Shown here: positions 22,330 to 29,090 of the stretch, in pieces
Position numbering within the stretch: the stretch's first letter is position 1
Layout: the number at the start of each line of letters is the position of its first letter
From: a virus
IMG/VR virus record: IMGVR_UViG_3300034073_001856
Location: 1 to 29,090 of that record
Strand: one strand, 5' to 3'
Length of the DNA stretch: 29,090 nucleotides
Notes under the pieces: model-generated
What the model was told of the DNA's origin: nothing
The model's database searches: none
What the model saw: only the letters and a program-made list of their open reading frames with translations
Made by a program: the position numbers and the translations under genes

Positions 22330-23323
22330 AGCGATTTGCTTTGATGATGTTCTTCTAGTTCCACAGCATAGTGACATAGATAGCAGAAAAGATATTAATT
22401 TAACTATGACCGCAGGTAATCTAAAATTAGATCTACCTGTTATTGCCGCCCCAATGGATACAGTATGTGGTGATGAGATGGCTATCACTATGTCAGAATA
22501 CGGTGGCCTCGGTGTAATCCATAGACACCAGCCACTCAATGATCAGATAGAAATGATTTCCAGAGTATCTTATTTCCTTCACCCAGCATTTGGTTCTATT
22601 GGTATTACTTCAGACTACATGCTTGACGCCAAGAAACTTATTTCTGCTGGCGCTGTGGGGCTGTGTATTGATGTTGCCAATGGCCACAACCATCGCGCTA
22701 TTGAGGCCGTTCGTAATCTTAAATCTGAGTACGATATTCATGTGATGGTTGGCAACGTGTCCACGCCCAGAGGATTCTTTGATTTAGAAAACGCTGGTGC
22801 AGATAGTGTAAGAGTTGGTATTGGTGGTGGATCAATGTGTACCACTAGAATTGTAACTGGACACGGGCTGCCAACACTACAATCTATTATTGATATCAAT
22901 GAGCAGCGCAAAAGCAAGAAGTGTGCTGTTATTGCCGATGGTGGAATTAGAAATAGCGGCGATATGGTAAAGGCTTTTGCTGCAGGAGCAGATTTTGTTA
23001 TGGTGGGGTCGATGCTTGCAGGGACAAAAGAGTCTCCTGGAGAAATTGTCAATGGCAGGAAGATGTTCCGTGGCATGGCGTCTAAGTCTGCTCAAGAGGA
23101 TACTCGCGGATATATATCAGTAATTGAGGGGGCTGAGACAACAATTCCCTATAAAGGGTCTGTTCGCACTATCCTTAAAGATATTATCGGTGGATTAAGG
23201 AGTGGATGCTCCTACTCAGGTGTAAGAAATCTTGGAGATCTTAATCTTTTTTCTGAGATGAGGAGAGTATCTGTTAATAGCGTTCTAGAGAATAGGCCGC
23301 ACGGGGCTCATGAAACTGTTTAA
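22316..23323 (+). CDS. IMP dehydrogenase / GMP reductase-like enzyme
   Basis: A 335-aa TIM-barrel enzyme of the IMPDH/GMPR family. It opens with FDDVLLVP, the family signature, has the catalytic loop GIGGGSMCTTR with C175, and the IADGGIR and VGSMLAGT phosphate-binding segments. There are no CBS domains, so the length matches GMP reductase or a minimal IMPDH. IMPDH makes XMP from IMP for guanine nucleotides; GMPR runs GMP to IMP. The loop has G-G-G-S in place of the usual G-P-G-S. Placement just before GDP-mannose 4,6-dehydratase suggests it feeds GTP and GDP-sugar synthesis, which is inference. ATG 22316 is preferred to the TTG at 22310; the ribosome-binding site is weak. Confidence 0.85.
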   Translation: MSLNEAICFDDVLLVPQHSDIDSRKDINLTMTAGNLKLDLPVIAAPMDTVCGDEMAITMSEYGGLGVIHRHQPLNDQIEMISRVSYFLHPAFGSIGITSDYMLDAKKLISAGAVGLCIDVANGHNHRAIEAVRNLKSEYDIHVMVGNVSTPRGFFDLENAGADSVRVGIGGGSMCTTRIVTGHGLPTLQSIIDINEQRKSKKCAVIADGGIRNSGDMVKAFAAGADFVMVGSMLAGTKESPGEIVNGRKMFRGMASKSAQEDTRGYISVIEGAETTIPYKGSVRTILKDIIGGLRSGCSYSGVRNLGDLNLFSEMRRVSVNSVLENRPHGAHETV

Positions 23324-23498
23324 GCGTAAAAGTATTGAAGAAATAAAGCAGCCTCAAGAATACTACTGCTCAAATCTGCAATGCTTTAATGAAATAGCAA
23401 AATTCAGCCCACTTTACGACCTTCTTACAGAAGAAGCGCAACATAAAGAGGCGTATAATTATTGTTTTACCTGTATAGTTGAAGGAATGACGGAATGA
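23310..23498 (+). CDS. small four-cysteine protein
   Basis: A 62-aa protein with Cys at 20, 25, 52 and 55 that could form a small zinc site (C-x4-C...C-x2-C). It begins with a basic segment (KLFKRK). It overlaps the IMPDH-like gene by 14 nt and the dehydratase gene by 4 nt. Not recognised. Confidence 0.6.
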   Translation: MKLFKRKSIEEIKQPQEYYCSNLQCFNEIAKFSPLYDLLTEEAQHKEAYNYCFTCIVEGMTE

Positions 23499-24502
23499 AA
23501 AAGGCTTTAATTACTGGAATTACCGGACAAGATGGCTCATATTTGGCAGAACTATTACTAGAAAAAGGCTATGATGTATACGGAATTAAAAGGCGGTCCT
23601 CATCAATTAATACAGAAAGAATTGACCACTTATTCGACCACCCAAATCTTAAACTTATTTATGGAGATCTCACAGATTCTTCATCAGTTATTAAAATTAT
23701 TAATGATACCAGGCCAGATGAAATATATAATTTAGGGGCACAGAGTCACGTTCAAGTCTCTTTTGAAACTCCTGAATATACTGCCCAATCTGACGCGCTT
23801 GGACCACTAAGAATACTTGAGGCTATTAGAATTGCAGGTTTAGAAAATGAAACAAGATTTTATCAGGCGGCTACATCAGAAATGTACGGACTTATTCAAG
23901 AAGTTCCACAGTCTGAAACGACCCCGTTCTATCCTAGATCTCCTTATGGAGTAGCAAAACTATATGGTTACTGGATTACAAAAAACTATCGTGAGTCATA
24001 CGATATGTTTACCTGTAACGGAATTTTGTTTAATCACGAATCCCCCCGCCGTGGAGAAACTTTTGTCACAAGAAAGATTTCTCGTGGACTGGCTGCTATT
24101 AAGCATGGAGAATTAGATACTCTACAACTAGGAAATCTTAATGCTTTAAGAGACTGGGGGCACGCCAAAGATTTTGTTAAAGCGATGTGGCTGATGTTGA
24201 ATGCTGATAAGCCTGACGACTATGTTATTGCAACTGGTGAAGAGCATAGTGTTAAAGAATTTATTGAGGCTTCGGCCCCCTTCTTTGATATGGATATTGA
24301 GTGGATTGGGGAGGGCCTAGATGAAAAAGGTGTTGACATAAAAACTGGCAATACTGTGATATCTGTTAATGAAAGATATTTTAGGCCAGCAGAAGTAGAT
24401 AGATTAATTGGTGATTCTTCTAAGGCTAGGAAAGAACTTGGATGGAAGCAAGATTATTCCTTCTATGATTTAGTCAGGGAGATGTGTCTTGCAGAACTAT
24501 GA
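23495..24502 (+). CDS. gmd: GDP-mannose 4,6-dehydratase
   Basis: A 335-aa SDR enzyme that converts GDP-D-mannose to GDP-4-keto-6-deoxy-D-mannose. The NADP site is GITGQDGSY (8-16), preceded by a typical short N-terminal strand. The catalytic set is T127-S-E129-MYG and Y151-xxx-K155 in [12 protein letters not shown]. The segment [15 protein letters not shown], seen in this enzyme family for GDP binding, is intact. Length is close to the usual 345-370 aa. It is the first committed step for fucose, colitose, perosamine and rhamnose. The GDP-mannose supply (ManB/ManC) is not in this window. ATGA overlap with the preceding gene. Confidence 0.93.
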   Translation: MKKALITGITGQDGSYLAELLLEKGYDVYGIKRRSSSINTERIDHLFDHPNLKLIYGDLTDSSSVIKIINDTRPDEIYNLGAQSHVQVSFETPEYTAQSDALGPLRILEAIRIAGLENETRFYQAATSEMYGLIQEVPQSETTPFYPRSPYGVAKLYGYWITKNYRESYDMFTCNGILFNHESPRRGETFVTRKISRGLAAIKHGELDTLQLGNLNALRDWGHAKDFVKAMWLMLNADKPDDYVIATGEEHSVKEFIEASAPFFDMDIEWIGEGLDEKGVDIKTGNTVISVNERYFRPAEVDRLIGDSSKARKELGWKQDYSFYDLVREMCLAEL

Positions 24503-25271
24503 TATTACTATTAAGGCGCACCCGAAGGATTACTATAAATTACCGCATGTTATTTCTAGCCTGAAATATTTAAAACCCAGATTTGAAAATATTTATATTG
24601 TTTCTCCAGATGGTTATAGACCACAGTCTATATTTCAAGATCAGATAATTACTGTAAGAGATGACGATGTTTATCCAGTTGTGGATAAAAGTAAATTTAC
24701 ATATAGGTACAACTGGTGTTGGGCTAATATGGTATCTTTAACACAAGATTTTACTAAAAACGATTTGTATTTAGATGTTCAAGCAGACAATTTTTTTCTA
24801 AATGAAATAAATTTATTTTCAGAGGACGGAAGGCCAAGACTTTTTAAGACTAGTGTTAATTCAAACAATAATACTGTATGGGGGCCATATTTTAATTTTA
24901 GTAGGTCGATGTTTAATATAGATAAAATAACTTTAGGGTCTTCATACATTATAGAGTTTATCATGTACGATAAAAATAAATTAAAAAGTTTGTATGCTCC
25001 TTATGATAAAGGCGTTATGATAGAAAAATCTTATAGTCAGGTTAATGAAAATTCATATCCTGCAGATCAAGAAATATATGGTAACTTAATAGAAGAAAGA
25101 TTCTCAGATTCCTATGAGATTGTCCCAGGAGTAGAAACATATTTGGGTGGGGATAAAATCCAGGACAATGATATAGATAGAGTTCTTAACTATGTATCTT
25201 TAATAAAATCACAGCACCCTACAGCAATAGCCTGTAGCCATCACACATATTGGATGCCAGAATGGACATAG
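24489..25271 (+). CDS. DUF6492-like predicted glycosyltransferase
   Basis: A 260-aa protein starting at TTG (24489) with AGGGAG 6 nt upstream. The N-terminus ([20 protein letters not shown]) looks like the first strand and helix of a GT-A domain. [10 protein letters not shown] segment (95-103) could be the metal- and sugar-binding D-x-D-type turn. It resembles DUF6492-type proteins by this pattern only. It overlaps gmd by 14 nt and the epimerase gene by 10 nt, so it belongs to the cassette. Base composition is more AT-rich than gmd. Confidence 0.55.
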   Translation: MQNYDITIKAHPKDYYKLPHVISSLKYLKPRFENIYIVSPDGYRPQSIFQDQIITVRDDDVYPVVDKSKFTYRYNWCWANMVSLTQDFTKNDLYLDVQADNFFLNEINLFSEDGRPRLFKTSVNSNNNTVWGPYFNFSRSMFNIDKITLGSSYIIEFIMYDKNKLKSLYAPYDKGVMIEKSYSQVNENSYPADQEIYGNLIEERFSDSYEIVPGVETYLGGDKIQDNDIDRVLNYVSLIKSQHPTAIACSHHTYWMPEWT

Positions 25272-26203
25272 ACAGCAAAATATATGTCGCAGGACACAGA
25301 GGCATGGTTGGATCTGCCATTGTAAGAAAATTAAAATCTCTTGGATATAACAAGGTAGTTGTTGATTCCAGAGAAGGAGTGGATCTAAGAAATCAGCAAT
25401 GGACAAGAAACTTTATTGAACTTCACAAACCAGACTATGTTTTTTTGGCGGCGGCCAAAGTAGGTGGAATAAATTACAATAAAACATATCCAGCAGATTT
25501 TATTTATGACAACCTTTCTATACAAAATAATGTTATTCATTCGTCATATGAATTAGGCGTGAAGAAACTTTTATTTCTTGGATCTTCCTGCATTTATCCA
25601 AAAGTCTGCCCGCAGCCAATCAAAGAGGGGGCCCTACTGACCTCACCCCTGGAACCTACCAATGAAGCCTATGCCATTGCTAAAATAGCAGGCCTTAAGA
25701 TGTGTAGAATGTATACTGACCAGTACGGATTCCAAACTGTTTCTCCAATGCCAGCCAATCTTTATGGGCCCAATGATAATTTTAATTCTGAGCAATCCCA
25801 TGTTATCCCCGCGATGATTAAAAAATTATTAACTGCCGTGGACCAGGAAGAAGAGGAGGTTACATTTTTTGGTGATGGAAGTCCTATCAGAGACTTTATG
25901 CATGTTGATGATCTTGCAGATGCGTGCATATTTTTAATGAATGAATACGATGATCCTTCACATATTAATGTCGGCTCAGGTATAGACGTTTCTATTAAAC
26001 AACTTGCCGAAATAATATCATCAATTGTGCACTACAATGGAAAAATTATTTGGGACACATCCAAGCCAAATGGATCTCCAAGAAGAACCCTTGACACATC
26101 TAAGATGAATGCGATAGGATGGTATCCAAAGACCTCTCTAATTCAGGGTCTTGAGGACACCATTGACTGGTATAAAAGAACAGGTGGACAGCGTGAATTA
26201 TAA
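25262..26203 (+). CDS. fcl: GDP-L-fucose synthase-type epimerase/reductase (Fcl/ColC)
   Basis: A 313-aa SDR enzyme. The NADPH site is AGHRGMVGSA (10-19), with the catalytic S109, Y137 and K141 in GSSCIYP and YAIAK. C110 and H180 match the 3,5-epimerase acid/base pair C109 and H179 of E. coli GDP-fucose synthase. GDP-L-fucose synthase and the colitose enzyme ColC are homologous, and this sequence alone does not separate them. A ColD-like gene next door makes either plausible. The ATG at 25262 lies in the previous gene. The length matches Fcl (321 aa). Confidence 0.87.
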   Translation: MDIDSKIYVAGHRGMVGSAIVRKLKSLGYNKVVVDSREGVDLRNQQWTRNFIELHKPDYVFLAAAKVGGINYNKTYPADFIYDNLSIQNNVIHSSYELGVKKLLFLGSSCIYPKVCPQPIKEGALLTSPLEPTNEAYAIAKIAGLKMCRMYTDQYGFQTVSPMPANLYGPNDNFNSEQSHVIPAMIKKLLTAVDQEEEEVTFFGDGSPIRDFMHVDDLADACIFLMNEYDDPSHINVGSGIDVSIKQLAEIISSIVHYNGKIIWDTSKPNGSPRRTLDTSKMNAIGWYPKTSLIQGLEDTIDWYKRTGGQREL

Positions 26204-27359
26204 ATGGCCCTTGATGAAAGAAACTATTACCTACTCAGATAGACTTAAGATGATTAAGTTTATCGCCACCACCAAAAAATTTACCAATGGCGAGATGGTA
26301 AAAAGATTTGAGTCTGAGTGGAATGAATGGCTTGGATCTCAGCACTCACTATTCGTTTCATCTGGTTCTACTGCAAACTTTTTATTGCTGGCGGCAGTAA
26401 AAGAATATTTAGGTCTAAAGGACGGAGATAAAGTTCTTGTCCCTGCCTGTACATGGATGACAAATGTTGCCCCAGTAATTCAACTAGGCCTTAGCCCAGT
26501 ATTTTGTGATATCAATTTAGATAATCTGTCCTTTGATAAAAAGCATATGGAGTATCTATCAAAACAAAATCCAGATATTAAATTAGTATTCAGCACACAT
26601 TTATTAGGATTTCCTTCGTGGCCTACAGACACTATCAAAGAATATTTTCCTAATGCAGTTGTCATAGACGACGTTTGCGAATCTCATGGTGTATCTGTCG
26701 ATGGTAAAAAGGTGGGGGAAAATAGTGTAGGGGCAACATTTAGTTTTTATTTCGGCCACCACATGACAACTATTGAGGGCGGAATGGTTTCTACCAGGAA
26801 TGAAGAACTGTACGACTTGATGAAGATGAAAAGAAGTCACGGAATGTCTAGGGAATCTATTAATCCTGAGTTTTATAACAATAAATATCCATCAATGGAC
26901 CCATCGTTCCTATTTGTTACCGATGGATATAATTTTAGAAATCATGAAATTCCTGCAGTACTAGGATCATCTCAACTAAAAAGACTTGATAAAATGATTC
27001 GTAGGAGGCAGGACAATTATAAAAAGTTTCTTGATATCCTCTCTCCACATTTAGATAAATTCTACATGCCGTATACTGGAACTGGAAACAGCAACTTTGC
27101 ATTCCCTCTAATATCTAAAGATACAGATGTTTTTCAACTTCTTAAAGAAAGGTTGGATCGGAGTGGCGTAGAGAGGCGCCCTGTAGTTAGTGGCAATCTA
27201 CTATCTCATCCATTCTTAAATTCCTATAGACTTGATTATCCCTTTAATACCTACCCAAATGTATCAATACTACAAAATCGCGGGCTGTATGTTGGAAATA
27301 ATCATTTCGTGGGCGATAAGGAAATATCTATGCTTAAGGATGTGTTGGACTACCTATGA
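26193..27359 (+). CDS. ColD-like PLP enzyme, His at the PLP-lysine site
   Basis: A 388-aa DegT/DnrJ/EryC1-fold enzyme. In sugar aminotransferases of this fold the PLP lysine follows SFF-P-x; here the segment reads SFYFGHHMTTIEGG (184-197), with H189 where the Lys would be. This His replacement is the mark of ColD (GDP-4-keto-6-deoxy-D-mannose 3-dehydratase, H188) and the RfbH type. D160 in IDDVCESHG would bind the PLP nitrogen. ColD removes the 3-hydroxyl on the way to GDP-L-colitose. I chose GTG 26193 (GGTGGA 5 nt upstream, 388 aa, the length of E. coli ColD); the longer ATG at 26151 overlaps the epimerase more. Function by motif only. Confidence 0.78.
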   Translation: MNYKWPLMKETITYSDRLKMIKFIATTKKFTNGEMVKRFESEWNEWLGSQHSLFVSSGSTANFLLLAAVKEYLGLKDGDKVLVPACTWMTNVAPVIQLGLSPVFCDINLDNLSFDKKHMEYLSKQNPDIKLVFSTHLLGFPSWPTDTIKEYFPNAVVIDDVCESHGVSVDGKKVGENSVGATFSFYFGHHMTTIEGGMVSTRNEELYDLMKMKRSHGMSRESINPEFYNNKYPSMDPSFLFVTDGYNFRNHEIPAVLGSSQLKRLDKMIRRRQDNYKKFLDILSPHLDKFYMPYTGTGNSNFAFPLISKDTDVFQLLKERLDRSGVERRPVVSGNLLSHPFLNSYRLDYPFNTYPNVSILQNRGLYVGNNHFVGDKEISMLKDVLDYL

Positions 27360-28105
27360 GTAAAGCGTTAGAAGACAACGATTTTTTGGATAATCTAAAA
27401 GACAAGTGGAATTTTTATATAGATGGAGAAATACTTTCTTGTAACACTCCAGATGAAAAAAATATTGGCTATCTAATAGAGTCTAAGACAATTATTCCAT
27501 CTGTTTATGTAGATTTTGTCATTCATTGGGAAGAATTAATAGATAATTTTAAATATATATTTACACCAGATAGAAGTCTAGTAGAATATCATGAAAAAAT
27601 TAAATGGGCCCCAGCGTCTTTTGTTTGGATTAAAGAGCCAAGGCTGTACGAAAAAACTAAACTAGTGTCAATGATTTCTTCTAATAAAAACTTCTGTGAA
27701 GAGCACGCAAAAAGGCGGGAACTCATGGAAGTAATGTTAAGAACTGGCCTGGTTGATATGTATGGCAGATCAATTAATCCTATAGATCATAAAGAGCAGG
27801 GCCTGTGCGACTACATGTTTTCAATAGCAGTAGAAAATGCTAAGTACTCTGGAAACTTTACTGAAAAGATAATGGACTGTTTTGCTACTGGTACCATCCC
27901 AATTTATTCTGGTGACCCAGACATAGACAAGGTGTTTAATCCCAAAGGCATAATTACACTTACAGATAATTTTCACCCATCACTTCTTAATGAAGAAGTT
28001 TATTATGAAAGAATGGATGCTGTACAAGAGAATCTAGAAATAGTAAAGCAGTTTTGTAGCATACAAGATTGGATTAATGATAAATATTTAAAGGAATTAG
28101 AATGA
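27356..28105 (+). CDS. GT10-like fucosyltransferase
   Basis: A 249-aa protein with a GT10 (alpha-1,3/4-fucosyltransferase) C-terminal domain: a KTKLVSMISSNK strand with RRELM helix, then E160-N161 in FSIAVENAKYSG, TEKIMD (169-174) and the FATGTIPIYSG turn. The usual E-N...T-E-K GDP-sugar motif is present. It may transfer fucose or colitose from GDP. The N-terminal acceptor half is about half the usual length. No membrane segment is visible. ATGA overlap with the ColD-like gene and with the next gene. Confidence 0.75.
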   Translation: MSKALEDNDFLDNLKDKWNFYIDGEILSCNTPDEKNIGYLIESKTIIPSVYVDFVIHWEELIDNFKYIFTPDRSLVEYHEKIKWAPASFVWIKEPRLYEKTKLVSMISSNKNFCEEHAKRRELMEVMLRTGLVDMYGRSINPIDHKEQGLCDYMFSIAVENAKYSGNFTEKIMDCFATGTIPIYSGDPDIDKVFNPKGIITLTDNFHPSLLNEEVYYERMDAVQENLEIVKQFCSIQDWINDKYLKELE

Positions 28106-28737
28106 ATCCTTTAAAGTGCGTAGTAGATTCATATAAAAAATACTTTGGTGATACGGCTAATACTATTATAGAGATAGGTTCTAGGGATGCTAAAGATGCA
28201 TACTACTTATCTCAAATGCTTAACTCTCAAAGGGTTTATACCTTTGAGGCTAATCCGTTCTGCCATAAAGTCATAGAATCTAACTACCCAGAATTTCATA
28301 ACATTCTTGGGGCGGTATCAAATTTTACTGGGCGGGCCGATTTTAATGCGGTGGACTCATTAAATTGGGACGCTGTAGGAACCTCCTCATTGAGAGATAG
28401 AAATGATTCTTGGTACAAGGGGCAATCTAATAAAATTAAAGTTAATGTCGATACAATGCACAATTACATTATTAATAATAACATTGTACCGCCGCTGGAT
28501 GTGGTAAAGATAGATGTTGAAGGATGCTCATATGAGGTTCTAGAAGGATTTAAAGTTTTCCTTAAAGGTATTAAGGTTCTACATGTAGAGAATGAAACCT
28601 TTGCTTTCTGGGAAAACCAGAAACTTGCAGGAGAAGTTGGAGAATTTTTAACTTCACATGGATTTATTAAAGATTATGAAGAAAAGTTTGGTGAAAATAG
28701 TGTGGATGAGGTTTGGATAAATGGCGATCTCATTTAA
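28102..28737 (+). CDS. FkbM-family SAM methyltransferase
   Basis: A 211-aa class I methyltransferase. SAM motif I is IIEIGSRDA (22-30), the acidic strand VYTFEANP (45-52), and KIDVEGCSYEVLEGF (136-150) is the FkbM signature. Such enzymes often add O-methyl groups to sugars in glycan clusters, so it may cap the cassette product. Overlaps the GT11 gene by 17 nt in another frame. No signal sequence. Confidence 0.85.
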   Translation: MNPLKCVVDSYKKYFGDTANTIIEIGSRDAKDAYYLSQMLNSQRVYTFEANPFCHKVIESNYPEFHNILGAVSNFTGRADFNAVDSLNWDAVGTSSLRDRNDSWYKGQSNKIKVNVDTMHNYIINNNIVPPLDVVKIDVEGCSYEVLEGFKVFLKGIKVLHVENETFAFWENQKLAGEVGEFLTSHGFIKDYEEKFGENSVDEVWINGDLI

Positions 28738-29090
28738 CAAACTTGGATCTTATGGACATTTGGGAAATCAAATGTTTCAGTACGCTTCTCTTAAAGGTAT
28801 TGCAAAGAATTGCGGATATGACTTTAGTATTCCGCCCAGCGGTCATAGGCTCTTCGATACATTTGAAATGTCTGAATGTGGCCTTAAAGAAGTAAATAAT
28901 ATCGTTATGCATGAACTTACTCATGCAGGATTTGAATTTGATAGAGAACTATTTGATACTTGTCCAAATTATACAGACTTATACGGGTATTTCCAAACTG
29001 AAAGATATTTCACAAGAATAGAAGAGTCCATTCGTAATGACTTTATATTTAAAAGTCCAAATAATGAATATATAAATAACTTACGAGACA
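28721..29090 (+). CDS. GT11 alpha-1,2-fucosyltransferase, 3' cut by window
   Basis: The first 123 codons of a GT11-family enzyme; the gene runs off the window. HLGNQMFQYASLKG (13-26) is the conserved start of GT11 proteins, and GYFQTERYF is the second family marker. These enzymes transfer L-fucose (or, in some bacteria with colitose antigens, possibly colitose) from GDP to a galactose 2-OH. The start ATG lies in the FkbM gene (17-nt overlap). The second half with the GDP-binding motif cannot be seen. Confidence 0.82.
   Translation, partial: MAISFNKLGSYGHLGNQMFQYASLKGIAKNCGYDFSIPPSGHRLFDTFEMSECGLKEVNNIVMHELTHAGFEFDRELFDTCPNYTDLYGYFQTERYFTRIEESIRNDFIFKSPNNEYINNLRD

Noticed and set aside
24788-24797. 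T-run as terminator
   Set aside because: It is inside a reading frame (Phe codons) and no stem precedes it. The similar run at 25440 is also coding.

Overview
This 29-kb window reads as one continuous stretch of a tailed-phage genome. All genes lie on the + strand, packed with 4-bp ATGA/GTGA or TAATG junctions. The sequence is visibly AT-rich. A WhiB-type Fe-S regulator, a DUF732-like lipoprotein and several start codons placed 5-6 nt after a TATAAT box (leaderless-style starts) all point to an actinobacterial host. A streamlined, low-GC aquatic actinobacterium would fit, but that is inference. No integrase, repressor gene, CRISPR array or insertion sequence was seen, and no gap over 300 bases lacks a feature.

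Layout: (1) 1-11.6 kb is replication and recombination: DnaB-type helicase, DnaG-type primase, a gp32-like ssDNA-binding protein, a DNA polymerase III alpha gene split by a 1024-nt insertion carrying a LAGLIDADG homing endonuclease, a MazG-like hydrolase, RecA, a Hjc-like nuclease, a Cas4-like Fe-S exonuclease and a RuvC-like resolvase. (2) 11.6-14.9 kb holds small HTH and zinc-ribbon proteins, a DUF1599-like protein and the small and large terminase subunits. (3) 14.9-18.5 kb is accessory: a SpoU/TrmH-type RNA 2'-O-methyltransferase, a candidate structured RNA abutting a tRNA-Asn(GTT), a lipoprotein, a Staphylococcal-nuclease-like protein and a secreted lysozyme/transglycosylase-like protein. 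(4) 18.5-22.3 kb holds a GT-B glycosyltransferase, two structural-looking proteins, a dCMP-deaminase-like gene without a normal start, WhiB and small ORFs. (5) 22.3-29.1 kb is a nucleotide-sugar cassette: IMPDH/GMP-reductase-like enzyme, GDP-mannose 4,6-dehydratase, a GT-like protein, a GDP-fucose-synthase-type epimerase/reductase, a DegT-fold enzyme whose PLP lysine is replaced by histidine as in ColD, a GT10-like fucosyltransferase, an FkbM methyltransferase and a GT11 fucosyltransferase cut by the window end.

The most notable feature is region 5. GMD plus a ColD-like His-type 3-dehydratase plus a GMER-type epimerase/reductase is the enzyme set expected for GDP-L-colitose (3,6-dideoxy-L-galactose), possibly alongside GDP-L-fucose, with two fucosyltransferase-family enzymes to transfer the product. 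The second most notable is the polymerase insertion. Removing exactly 1024 nt restores one 1085-aa reading frame through the catalytic-Asp motif, yet I could not see a recognisable group I core or intein motifs in it.
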